From assembly GCF_900105055.1 (NCBI RefSeq), contig NZ_FNTA01000004.1:3317501-3381500 (forward strand): a stretch of DNA of 64,000 bases. The letters are read 5' to 3'. Position 1 is the stretch's first letter, and each line of letters starts with the position of its first letter. A program made the translations under genes and the position numbers. This document shows, piece after piece, positions 1-14,951 of this stretch. Source of the DNA: Amycolatopsis lurida. GTDB taxonomy: Bacteria; Actinomycetota; Actinomycetes; Mycobacteriales; Pseudonocardiaceae. The notes under the pieces are model-generated. The model ran no database searches and had not been told where the DNA came from. It saw only the letters and a program-made list of their open reading frames with translations.

Positions 1-1038
1 GCCGTCCGGCAGGTACGAGACCGCCTTGAGCTTCGGCTTGTTGCGATCGGAGATGTCCCAAGTGCGGACCGTCGGGCGCCGCAGGTACGGTGACGGCTGC
101 TTCACCGGGTCGAGGATGATGTTGCGCGGCTCGGCGTAGTCGCTGGTGACCAGGGTGTCGAGATCCTCACGTGCCTGGATGCCGTGCGGGTTGGCGCAGG
201 TCGGCTTGTCCAGCTGCGGAAGGTTGTCGCACAGCTTCTTGTTGTCGCCCTGCGGTGTGGCCGCCGGGGACTCGGAAAGCACCTGCGCGTTCTGGTCGAA
301 GCGGACGACCTCACCGGGGCTGCCGGCGAAACCGTTGCCCACGACCGTGGAACCGTTGGCGTAGGTGTGCGGGCCGGGCACGACCGGGCCGCCCATGTAG
401 GTGCCGTAGGCGGTGCCGTCCTTGAGCACCCAGTACGCGTCCGGCACGGAGCCGCCGAGGGTCTGCGTCGGGAGGCTGACGCCCTTGAGCTTCAGTTGCG
501 GCAACGCGGAGACATCGAAGGCGTACGTCGCGGCGGCGAACAGCGCGCCGGCGTAGATCGTGTCTCCCTTGTGCCACACGTATTGCATGTGGTGCGGCTC
601 GTTCTCGACGAGTGGTCCGACGGTGGCGGTGTTGACGACCTTGCCGTACGTCGGCGAACCCTGCGTCGCGTCGATCACGGCGAGGAAGTCCGGACCGGGC
701 AAGGCGTTCTTGATCTTGTTCAGGCCGCCGCCGAGCGAACCCGGAAGGTTCTTGATGTCCTTGACCAGGGTGTCGGCGATGTTCTCGTCACCGGCCCAGA
801 CCAGCAGCCACTTCTTGCGCTTGCCGTCCGCGCTCCGGGATGCCGCGACGTCCTTGGACACCAGGTGGTTCTGAACCCAGTACTCCTTGCCGTCGGCCGC
901 CTTCTTCGCGTCCTTGACGACCTGGACGTCGGCGTAGGCGCTCGTCGTGGAGCCGGTGTAGGTCACCGTGCCCACGGCGAGCGCCGCCGCCAAGGCGCCG
1001 ATCACCACTTTTCGCCACTTGGGCGAGTTGGATAGCAT
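1..1038 (-). CDS. secreted SBP56-like beta-propeller protein, 3' end cut by window
   Basis: The frame is open from an ATG at 1038 to the window edge (346 codons, no stop), so the C-terminus is missing. AGGGAGAAAG lies just upstream as a ribosome binding site. Residues 1-33 form a signal peptide: a Lys/Arg N-terminus, a hydrophobic Ala/Val core and an AYA-type cleavage site near residue 32. The mature part resembles the selenium-binding protein SBP56/methanethiol oxidase family: it has a HHMQYVWHKGD stretch, repeated FDVS and WDIS blade-like motifs, and a late PHGIQARED segment. SBP56 proteins are metal-binding beta-propellers, and some oxidise methanethiol. An exported version could act on sulfur compounds or be a structural propeller. 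Family placement is by motif recognition only, and the enzymatic role is uncertain. Confidence 0.75.
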   Translation of the reverse strand, partial: MLSNSPKWRKVVIGALAAALAVGTVTYTGSTTSAYADVQVVKDAKKAADGKEYWVQNHLVSKDVAASRSADGKRKKWLLVWAGDENIADTLVKDIKNLPGSLGGGLNKIKNALPGPDFLAVIDATQGSPTYGKVVNTATVGPLVENEPHHMQYVWHKGDTIYAGALFAAATYAFDVSALPQLKLKGVSLPTQTLGGSVPDAYWVLKDGTAYGTYMGGPVVPGPHTYANGSTVVGNGFAGSPGEVVRFDQNAQVLSESPAATPQGDNKKLCDNLPQLDKPTCANPHGIQAREDLDTLVTSDYAEPRNIILDPVKQPSPYLRRPTVRTWDISDRNKPKLKAVSYLPDG

Positions 1039-1903
1039 TCTTTCTCCCTGTTTTCGCTAGCGAAGCGCCAGACAATTGGCACACCTCTCCCTTTTCGTGC
1101 AGGCGTCTCCACCGCGGATCGAAGGGAAAGCAATCAGCCGCCGGTTCCACCTGGGAACCGTTGCGGCACAGTGGAAAGCGTCAGCGTACGAGGAAATGTC
1201 ACAGCCGTTGTGAATACGCTGATCGAGTAAGCCCGGAAAGGGTCAGGAATACATACACAGCGCGCTGGCTTGCTGCCGCAAGTCAACGTGCCGGCGCCAC
1301 ACCAAGGCGACTGGGGATTGCATGGGCGAAATACTCGTGTGAAGCCGTTGGAGTGTCAATCTCGTGATCAAAGAATGAGACATGCCACGGCAGAGTGAAT
1401 TTCCCACGATGCGGATAGGCCGTTGAGCCGTATGGGTGGCGGTTTTCCGAGTATTGGGAATTAGGCCACCTGGGCGCACTACCGCACGTCACAACGGACC
1501 AGTAACCCACATCCAACCCAGCCGAGGCCGTTATGGTTTCGTTACGCTTTCCCGGGAACTCTGCTGCGTCCCGGGCCCTACGAGGCGGCGCGAGCGATCC
1601 GATACCGGGACTTCGTCGCGAGAAGAGGCCAAGGCGAACGGGCCCAGTCGAGGCAGCCGACCCCCGCACTCGCCGAGGCGTGGTGGCGCCCTTCCCGAAC
1701 ACCCGCTGACCTGCGGCCCCTCCGCCGGATCGCGATTAGGGGGCTAAACGCAGGTCGAGCGAAGAGGCGGGCGGCGGGCGGGCAGATCGCGATTAGCCCG
1801 CTAAACGCAAGAGGCCACCGGATCGCGTTTAGGAGGCTAAACGCGGTCCGGTGGCATCGGGCGCGGGCAGGTGACAGATCGCGATCAGGGGGCTAAACGC
1901 AGG
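1039..1903. other. intergenic region, palindrome cluster at its right end
   Basis: No convincing gene is seen on either strand. The stretch next to the propeller gene (about 1040-1500) is less GC-rich and should hold that gene's promoter, but I cannot fix -35/-10 boxes. The right part (1728-1903) holds four copies of the interspersed palindrome described separately. Confidence 0.6.
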
Positions 1904-1905
1904 TC
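1728..1905. repeat. cluster of four TTTAGC/GCTAAA palindromes
   Basis: Four related units lie at 1728-1756, 1785-1809, 1821-1848 and 1877-1905. Each reads roughly GATCGCG, then TTTAG or ATTAG, a 3-4 base G/C centre, CTAAACGC and finally GGTC. The last unit overlaps the stop codon (TGA, bases 1904-1906 on the minus strand) of the adjacent surface-protein gene. The units could fold as short GC-rich hairpins in RNA from either strand. They have no U-tract, so a terminator role is possible but unproven. Confidence 0.85.
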
Positions 1906-3664
1906 AGTCGGCCTGGTGGCGACGGCGGCGCGAGGTGAAGACCAGACCCGCGCCGAGTACCAGGGTGGCCAGGGCGAGGGCCCCGAGGCCGAGGACGTCG
2001 GCGCCGGTGCGGGCCAGACCTGTTCCGCCGCCGGAAGCCTGGTTACCGGGCGCGCCGGGGGCGGGCGTGGTGGTTGCGGACGCGTCACAGCCAGGACGCC
2101 GGGTGGGCAAGGTGGGCGGCGGTTCGTCACCCTGTCCGGCTTCGACGTAAAGCCGGGCAGGATTGTCCACCGGACCGACGACGTAGATCGAGATCGGGTT
2201 GTCGTACAAGATCCGCCAGCCCTGCGGTGGGGCGAAGAAGAGGCGGTACTTCGGCCCCGGCACCAGGTTGGCGATCTTGAAGTGCCCCTCCGCGTCGGTC
2301 GCCGTCTCGACGATGGTCGGGCAGTCGCCGTCGGAGGCGAGTACGACCTTGACCCCGGCGAGCCCCTTCGCCGGTTTGTCCGGATCGGCGGTGTGGATCA
2401 CCTGGCCCGCGAGGGTGGCGATCCCACCCGGCACCGCTGCTTCGTCGGACGCGTGCGGGTTGCCGCCGATGCCGACGTCGGTATAGCCGAAGTCGCACGA
2501 CACCGAGACCCGGCCATGGTTCAGCGCGCCGTCCGGGATCTTCTCGGTCACGTCGAAGATCCGGGTCTGGCCTGGAGCGATCGTCGCCCCGGCGAAGTAC
2601 TCGAGCTCTCCCCAACCTGGACCGCCCTTCAGGGCAAAGTCCACGCCTGCGCGATTGCAGCCGGCGACGATGCCGACGAGCGGGAGACGTCCGTAGTTCG
2701 TCAGCTTCACCGTGACATGGGCGAGCTCTCCGGGCTTGTAAGTGTCCTTTGTGAAGGACACCGACGCTTTGAGTGCGTCGTTCAACGGCCGCACCCCACG
2801 AATGGGCAAATCCGTGGTGTCCGCCCCGGCCCGAATGACCTTGAGCGGGAACAACCAGCCCTTGATCGAGTCGCCTCCGCCGCTGAGAAGATATTCGACA
2901 GCCGGGACGTCCCCGAAATCGATCTTCCCGTCGGCGTCGCTCGTGGCCTTGTACTCCTTGGAACCGATGGAGTACCGCAAGGTGAGCGGGATATCGGCCA
3001 GCTGTTCGCCGTCATCGAGCTTGCCGTTGCCGTTCTTGTCGCCGAACACGACACCCGCCACCCGGCCAGTGACCTTCGTGACGGGGACAGTGCCGTTGAA
3101 CTCACCGGCGTTGAGCCCGGTCTCGTCGGAGACAAAGCCCCGGACGACCGCGATGTCCTTGTCGAGGTCCCCGATCTGGCCGGTGACGGTCACCTCTTTG
3201 GTCTCGTCGGGCTCGAGGCTCACCCCCGGCGCACGTCCCCACGCTCCCCAGCCCGGCTCGTAAGGAATCGACAAGGATCCCGGCTCGCTGAAGAATTGGT
3301 TCACCTGAAGTCCGACCGCGCGAGTTCCGCCGACGTTCTTGATCTTGAACGTGAAACGGACGTCTTCGCCGACCTTGTACGACGGTTTTTCGAAGGTGAC
3401 CGAAGCTTCGACCCTCGCTCGCTCAGCCTCCGGCTTCGGCGCGGCGGGTGAAGAATTCTCCACTGGCGGCGCGCTGGGCGTCGGGGCCGGAGTGCTACTC
3501 GGCGTTTCGGACGTCGCCGGCGCGCTGGAGGTCGGCGCCGAAGGCTCCGGATCCGCCAAGGCGGGCGCGGCGAACACGCCGGTCAGCGCAGCGCCGGCGG
3601 CGATCGTCGCGAGATAGACCCCCGCGATACGCGCGATGGATCTCGCCCCAGGTGATTTGTTCAC
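1904..3664 (-). CDS. LAXTG sortase-anchored surface protein with SD-repeat-like domains
   Basis: 586 residues. I chose the GTG at 3664 because GGGGAGA precedes it; the frame continues upstream to 3700 without a better site. Residues 1-37 are a signal peptide ending in APALA. Residues about 38-80 are a Pro/Ser/Thr linker that should span the wall. Several immunoglobulin-like beta domains follow. One carries a DKNGNGKLDDGE calcium-binding-type loop as in staphylococcal SdrD B repeats (about residues 205-235), and a later one looks carboxypeptidase-regulatory-like (about 425-490). The C-terminus is LARTG (550-554), a hydrophobic span and RRRRHQAD, the class E sortase signal of actinomycetes. The protein is probably covalently anchored to peptidoglycan; its ligand is unknown. 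The stop codon lies inside an interspersed palindrome. Confidence 0.85.
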   Translation of the reverse strand: MNKSPGARSIARIAGVYLATIAAGAALTGVFAAPALADPEPSAPTSSAPATSETPSSTPAPTPSAPPVENSSPAAPKPEAERARVEASVTFEKPSYKVGEDVRFTFKIKNVGGTRAVGLQVNQFFSEPGSLSIPYEPGWGAWGRAPGVSLEPDETKEVTVTGQIGDLDKDIAVVRGFVSDETGLNAGEFNGTVPVTKVTGRVAGVVFGDKNGNGKLDDGEQLADIPLTLRYSIGSKEYKATSDADGKIDFGDVPAVEYLLSGGGDSIKGWLFPLKVIRAGADTTDLPIRGVRPLNDALKASVSFTKDTYKPGELAHVTVKLTNYGRLPLVGIVAGCNRAGVDFALKGGPGWGELEYFAGATIAPGQTRIFDVTEKIPDGALNHGRVSVSCDFGYTDVGIGGNPHASDEAAVPGGIATLAGQVIHTADPDKPAKGLAGVKVVLASDGDCPTIVETATDAEGHFKIANLVPGPKYRLFFAPPQGWRILYDNPISIYVVGPVDNPARLYVEAGQGDEPPPTLPTRRPGCDASATTTPAPGAPGNQASGGGTGLARTGADVLGLGALALATLVLGAGLVFTSRRRRHQAD

Positions 3665-3802
3665 GCAGAGTCTCCCCAGATAACCCAATGGAACGCGCAC
3701 AGCCCCCGAGCCGCGTGGAACCCGATCAATTTAGCGAGCGCTGAGGAGGGTGCGTACCCGTTTCGGGTGAAGAGAGCCGAATTGGAACATTCGGGGAAAC
3801 GG

Positions 3803-3835
3803 GAAGGGCCCCCGCCGGATCGGCGGGGGCCCTTC
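3803..3835 (-). terminator. rpoC terminator hairpin
   Basis: Perfect 15-bp inverted repeat: arms GAAGGGCCCCCGCCG and CGGCGGGGGCCCTTC around a 3-base loop, 18 bases beyond the rpoC stop. There is only a weak T-run afterwards (CCGTTTCC). Confidence 0.8.
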
Positions 3836-3853
3836 TCGTGGATTTCACTTCGG

Positions 3854-7765
<3,912 letters not shown>

Positions 7766-7813
7766 GTCTTTACATCCCCTTGGGGTTGATGCGACTAGAG
7801 GAGTTGGCGAGCG

Positions 7814-7848
7814 GAGGCGGGAGCCCACGGGAGGCAGGCTCCCGCCTC
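7814..7848 (-). promoter_or_regulatory. rpoB-rpoC intercistronic hairpin
   Basis: Arms GAGGCGGGAGCC (7814-7825) and GGCTCCCGCCTC (7837-7848) are perfectly complementary around an 11-base loop, between the rpoB stop and the rpoC start. No U-tract follows. It could be a processing or stability element, or a weak attenuator; the sequence cannot decide. Confidence 0.6.
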
Positions 7849-7856
7849 ATCGCGAA

Positions 7857-11357
<3,501 letters not shown>

Positions 11358-12005
11358 GATGCGTCCTTCCGGGGACAATGAGCGGTGAGCAGCCGCGTCA
11401 GCAACAGCTGATGCGGTCTGTCAAGGGTGCCGTGTGCCCACTATCCTAACTACCGGCTCCGGGCAGCCTGAAAGAGGGCAGCGCAAAGAAGCAGTCTAGC
11501 CCGAACGTCGCGGTCTGTCCAGGGGGCGCTCCCGATGGGGCCCAGCCTGCATCGCAACGTCTTCAGGTATGCCTCTCCTCGGCCTCCCCGGACCGTCCCT
11601 CCCGCAAGGGCACCGCCGGTTCTCACCGTTGCCAGTAAGCGTGACCCCACAGGGGCTCTGAGTCAAGATGCCGCGCGGTGGTCCCGCCGGTTGGCGCAGC
11701 GTCGAAGTAGCTCCGGGCGGGACGCTTCACAGGACGATCATCCTGGTTACCGTCCGGTACGCGCAGGTGACGGCGACGGCGCGCCGACCTGCGTTTAGCG
11801 GGCTGATCGCGATCCGGCCGGCGGGGCTTCCCGGACGGTCACCGGGTCGGGCCAGGCAGGCGGCGGGGGTGCCCCGGACGGACTCGGGCCGTGTGACCGC
11901 TGTGACCGGTGGGCCGTCTGGTGCGGCGCACAGGCAGGGCGACGCACCTGCGTTCAGCGGGCTAATCGCGACGCGCGCCCGGCGGCCGGTGCCAGACTGG
12001 GCCGC
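11358..12005. other. rpoB upstream region
   Basis: About 650 bases with no convincing gene. It should contain the rpoBC promoter: a TAGGAT hexamer on the minus strand at 11443-11448 is a possible -10, but no good -35 accompanies it. Two interspersed palindromes lie at 11786-11814 and 11946-11972, in the opposite orientation to most other copies. Confidence 0.5.
11786..11972. repeat. two TTTAGC/GCTAAA palindromes
   Basis: Units at 11786-11814 and 11946-11972 read GACCTGCGTTTAGC or ACCTGCGTTCAGC, then a short G centre, then CTGATCGCG or CTAATCGCG. They are the reverse orientation of the asymmetric form seen at 1728 and 25025. Confidence 0.8.
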
Positions 12006-13211
12006 GTGCGCGAAACGTGGGAGCAGGACGCCAGTGCCGAGGTGACGCCGACGATGCCCCCGGTCTTGTTGAAGCCGGAAGCCGAGCTGCGGCTGGCCGC
12101 GGAGCGGACCCCCCTCCTCGACGATGTCCGCGGATACGTCGCCGGGTTGGACGAGAACATGGAGCCGCGCGACGCGCTTACCCCTCGGTGGGCGGAGGCT
12201 TCCGGGCTGGTTCGGGTCGTCAAGGGCAAGCACGTGCCCTTGACGAGCCTCGACGACCCTCTCCGGCTCTGGGAGCGGCTGTTTTCGGCGATCGGTGAAG
12301 CCGGGCCGCCTGCCGCCGGCCAGCTGCTACCCCGAGCGGTCGCATCGATCTCACTCACGCTCTATCAGTCGGGTCAGGCCCAGGTGCCGGTCGAACTCCT
12401 TTTCGAAGCCGTCGAACTCGGGCAGGCACCAGACGAGTCGACGCGGTACGCGACGACCGTCGCGCTGGACCTGCTGGACCGGCTCGGCGCGATCGAGCAG
12501 GTCACCGCGGACCCGGCCGGGCTCGCGATGATCGCCGAGATCGCCGGCAAACCCGATCCGTTCCCGTTCCTCGTCAGCCTCACCCCGCTCGCCGTCTGGG
12601 CGATCAACAGGGAGCTCCGCGAGGCAGGAATGGACGCACCGGTCATCGGTGAAGCCTCGGGCGAGAGTCTCGGCGAGCTGAGCCTCCGCCTCATCGACTC
12701 CGCACCGGAGATCATCGACGCGGAGCTGAAGGCCTGGGTGCGGCACCGGTCACCCTCTGACGCGGCAGCGGAAGCGAGCGAGTTCCTCCGCGCGGCGCGG
12801 CTTCCCGAAGAACGACTGTTCGCCTTGATCGCGCTCGGAGAAACCGGCGAGATCGGCCTCGAGACCGTTGTGAGCGTCCGAGCCGAAGGCGGCCTGGTCG
12901 GCGCGGCCGCCGCGATGTGGCTGTCCGAACGTGGAGCGGTCGACCGGGAAACGATCACCCGCGACGAGGTGGTCCTCGGGATGGCCGACCATTTCGCGGC
13001 GATGCACGCGCTCGGCGCGTTCGTCCATCAACTCGCCGACATGGACGACGGCTTCGACGTAGTGGACCTGCTGACGTCCTCTCGCCATCCGGACAGACTC
13101 GAACTCCTGAACGTCGTCGGCGCGAACCATCCGGACCGGGACCTGGCCAAGAAGGCGCGGACGGCGAGCTTCAAGCTCCGGTCGAGCGGCGCGCAGACGC
13201 GTCACGCTTAG
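12006..13211 (+). CDS. conserved hypothetical helical protein
   Basis: 401 residues from a GTG at 12006. I do not recognise a family. The composition is that of a soluble, mostly helical protein: Ala/Glu/Leu/Arg-rich, no signal peptide or membrane span, and segments such as LLFEAVELGQAPDESTRY and AAEASEFLRAARLPEERLF that look like repeated alpha-helical hairpins. It stands alone on the plus strand, between the minus-strand mce operon and the divergent rpoB upstream region, so it shares no operon with either. Its stop codon (TAG at 13209-13211) lies inside an interspersed palindrome. GTG is the only clear early start; a Met at residue 17 is an alternative. Confidence 0.75.
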   Translation: MRETWEQDASAEVTPTMPPVLLKPEAELRLAAERTPLLDDVRGYVAGLDENMEPRDALTPRWAEASGLVRVVKGKHVPLTSLDDPLRLWERLFSAIGEAGPPAAGQLLPRAVASISLTLYQSGQAQVPVELLFEAVELGQAPDESTRYATTVALDLLDRLGAIEQVTADPAGLAMIAEIAGKPDPFPFLVSLTPLAVWAINRELREAGMDAPVIGEASGESLGELSLRLIDSAPEIIDAELKAWVRHRSPSDAAAEASEFLRAARLPEERLFALIALGETGEIGLETVVSVRAEGGLVGAAAAMWLSERGAVDRETITRDEVVLGMADHFAAMHALGAFVHQLADMDDGFDVVDLLTSSRHPDRLELLNVVGANHPDRDLAKKARTASFKLRSSGAQTRHA

Positions 13212-13228
13212 CCCGCTAAACGCAGGTC
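13201..13228. repeat. TTTAGC/GCTAAA palindrome overlapping a stop codon
   Basis: The unit GTCACGCTTAGCCCG followed by CTAAACGCAGGTC carries the TAG stop of the preceding gene in its left arm. Confidence 0.8.
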
Positions 13229-13250
13229 AGGGAGCGGGACGGCAGAAGCC

Positions 13251-13297
13251 GTGAAGGCCTCCTTGAGGGACTCTGGGTCCCTCAAGGAAGCCTTCAC
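13251..13297. terminator. 20-bp near-perfect hairpin, probable bidirectional terminator
   Basis: Arms GTGAAGGCCTCCTTGAGGGA and TCCCTCAAGGAAGCCTTCAC differ at a single position and flank a 7-base loop. It lies between convergent genes (hypothetical on plus, Mce-associated on minus), where a two-way terminator is expected. No U-tract is present. Confidence 0.7.
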
Positions 13298-13323
13298 GGA
13301 ACGGGCGCACGCGGCCGGACCCG

Positions 13324-13351
13324 GATCGCGTTTAGCGGGCTAAACGCGATC
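13324..13351. repeat. perfect TTTAGC/GCTAAA palindrome
   Basis: Arms GATCGCGTTTAGC and GCTAAACGCGATC are perfectly complementary around GG. It lies 6 bases beyond the stop codon of the minus-strand gene ending at 13358. Confidence 0.9.
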
Positions 13352-13357
13352 CCGGGG

Positions 13358-14371
13358 TTACTTGGAGGGGGCGGGCGAGGCGGGGGCCGAGGAAGCGGCC
13401 GGGTTGGGCGGAGCGGCGTAGGTGTTCATCGCCGTGATCTTCCACTTGTCGCCCTGCAGCTCCGCGTTCAAGTGCAGCTGCGCGCTCCCGGCGGTGGTCT
13501 TGTTCGTGTCGGCCCGCGTCGAGCTCTGGTCGACGAACACCATCACGTCGGCCCGGTCACCTTCCAGCCGGATGACGGCGCTGCGGGTGACCTTGCAGGT
13601 CACGACCATCTTCTGCTGCGGGGCCAGCCGCTTGACCTCGCCCATCAGCAGGTTGTACTTCGCCCGAACCTCGTCGTTGACCAGCAGGTCACCCGCCGCG
13701 GTCTCGGTCTTCGCGATGTTGTTGTAGTCGTACGAGAACAGCGCCTCGGTCGCTTTCGAGACCTGGTCCTTGACCTGCGCGGTCTTCGCGACGTCCAGCA
13801 GCGCGGTGTTGTTCGTCGAGCTGGACACCTCGTCGGCCTGGATCTTGAAGAGCACGGCGGTCGCGGCCAGCAGTAGTCCGACGACGACCAGCGCGCCCGC
13901 CAGGATCAGCTGCCTGGAGGCCGGCTTCTTCCCGGGCTCCGAAGATTCATCGGAAGCGACCTCGGCTTCGGCCTCTTCGAGGTCGTCCGGCTTGTCTTCG
14001 GCAGCCGCGCGGACCTTCGCACGCGGGCTCGGCTTCGCGACAACCTCGGCTCCGGAGACTTCGGAGTCTTCAGGAGCTTCGGGAGCCGCAGGCTCTTCAG
14101 GAGCCTCGACAGCGGCCACCTCAGGCTCAGGCTCAGCCGCCTCGACGACCTCGGGCTCCGGTTCGGGCGCAGGCGCGGGACGCGGAGCCGGCCGCGGCGA
14201 CGGGCGGCGAACCGGCGTCGGCGTTTCGTCGGCCTTGACCTCTGAGACCTCTGCGGCAGGGACTTCCGGAGAGGCGGGAGCAGGAGACGCACCGGGCCGT
14301 CGCAGGCCGGCCACCCGGGGGCGGCGCACCGGCGGAGTGCTGCGAGGAGGCTGGCGACGGGAGGGGGGCAC
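13358..14371 (-). CDS. Mce-associated membrane protein (second)
   Basis: 337 residues from a GTG at 14371, with GGAG about nine bases upstream. Residues 1-150 are an acidic, Pro/Ala/Glu-rich cytoplasmic tail. One transmembrane helix follows (about 155-178, LILAGALVVVGLLLAATAV). The extracytoplasmic domain resembles Mce-associated (Mam) proteins: a helical start, then a SnoaL/NTF2-like fold with TCKVTRSAVIRLEGDRADVMV and a final KWKITAMNTYA strand. Mam proteins are thought to stabilise the Mce lipid-transport complex. It is the last gene of the mce operon, 27 bases after the preceding one. Its unusually long acidic tail is the main oddity. Confidence 0.8.
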   Translation of the reverse strand: MPPSRRQPPRSTPPVRRPRVAGLRRPGASPAPASPEVPAAEVSEVKADETPTPVRRPSPRPAPRPAPAPEPEPEVVEAAEPEPEVAAVEAPEEPAAPEAPEDSEVSGAEVVAKPSPRAKVRAAAEDKPDDLEEAEAEVASDESSEPGKKPASRQLILAGALVVVGLLLAATAVLFKIQADEVSSSTNNTALLDVAKTAQVKDQVSKATEALFSYDYNNIAKTETAAGDLLVNDEVRAKYNLLMGEVKRLAPQQKMVVTCKVTRSAVIRLEGDRADVMVFVDQSSTRADTNKTTAGSAQLHLNAELQGDKWKITAMNTYAAPPNPAASSAPASPAPSK

Positions 14372-14398
14372 TACGTGGCTCCGTTCTAGGTGACGCTC

Positions 14399-14920
14399 TT
14401 ACTGACCGGCCGCGACGAGGGGCACGTTGTCGATCCCGGACAGCTTCCACTCATCGCCGACCCTGGTCATCGAGACCTCCAGGCGCAGCGCCTTCGAGCT
14501 CGCCTTGTCGCCCTGGGTGACCTGCGTGGAGATGGCGGCGAGGAAGCTCGCCTTGCCCTCGTGGTCGTCGAGTTCCTCGACCGCGATGTCCTGGATGGTG
14601 GTCACGACCTTGGTCTTCGCGTCACCGAGCGCCTTGCGGTAGGTCGGCTCCAGCTGGGCCAGCTGCTGGCTCATCTTGTCGTCGGAGACGGCCTTCTGCC
14701 TGGCGAAGAACTCGTCGAGTTTCTCGAAGTCGACCTCGGTGTACGCCTTGATCGCGGTACCGCCCGCCTTGACCACGTCGTCCCGGGAGCGCGCCAGATC
14801 GGCGTTGTCGTCCGACGCTGCCACGGCCCACATGACACCGAAGATCGCCGCGGCGACGAAGGCGGCGAGCGCGAACGCCGCCGCCCCGAGGACCAGGGTC
14901 CGCGATCGAGAAGAACTCAT
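14399..14920 (-). CDS. Mce-associated membrane protein (first)
   Basis: 173 residues. The ATG at 14920 is preceded by CTGGAG; the open frame extends further upstream, but that part overlaps mceF and is not this gene. A short basic N-terminus (SSSRSR) and one transmembrane helix (about residues 9-33) lead into a domain of the Mam type: an AYTEVDFEKLDEFFARQ helix, then beta strands ending GDEWKLSGIDNVPLV. It lies 31 bases after mceF in the operon. It is homologous in layout to the next gene but lacks the long acidic tail. Confidence 0.82.
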   Translation of the reverse strand: MSSSRSRTLVLGAAAFALAAFVAAAIFGVMWAVAASDDNADLARSRDDVVKAGGTAIKAYTEVDFEKLDEFFARQKAVSDDKMSQQLAQLEPTYRKALGDAKTKVVTTIQDIAVEELDDHEGKASFLAAISTQVTQGDKASSKALRLEVSMTRVGDEWKLSGIDNVPLVAAGQ

Positions 14921-14951
14921 GACACTCCAGGTTAGATATACGGTCTCGGCG

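Noticed and set aside
1728..1905. CRISPR array
   Set aside because: The repeats are palindromic, irregularly spaced and found singly elsewhere in intergenic regions; there are no uniform spacers and no cas genes.
11417..11424. TTGACA on the minus strand as the rpoB -35
   Set aside because: No acceptable -10 follows at 16-19 bases.
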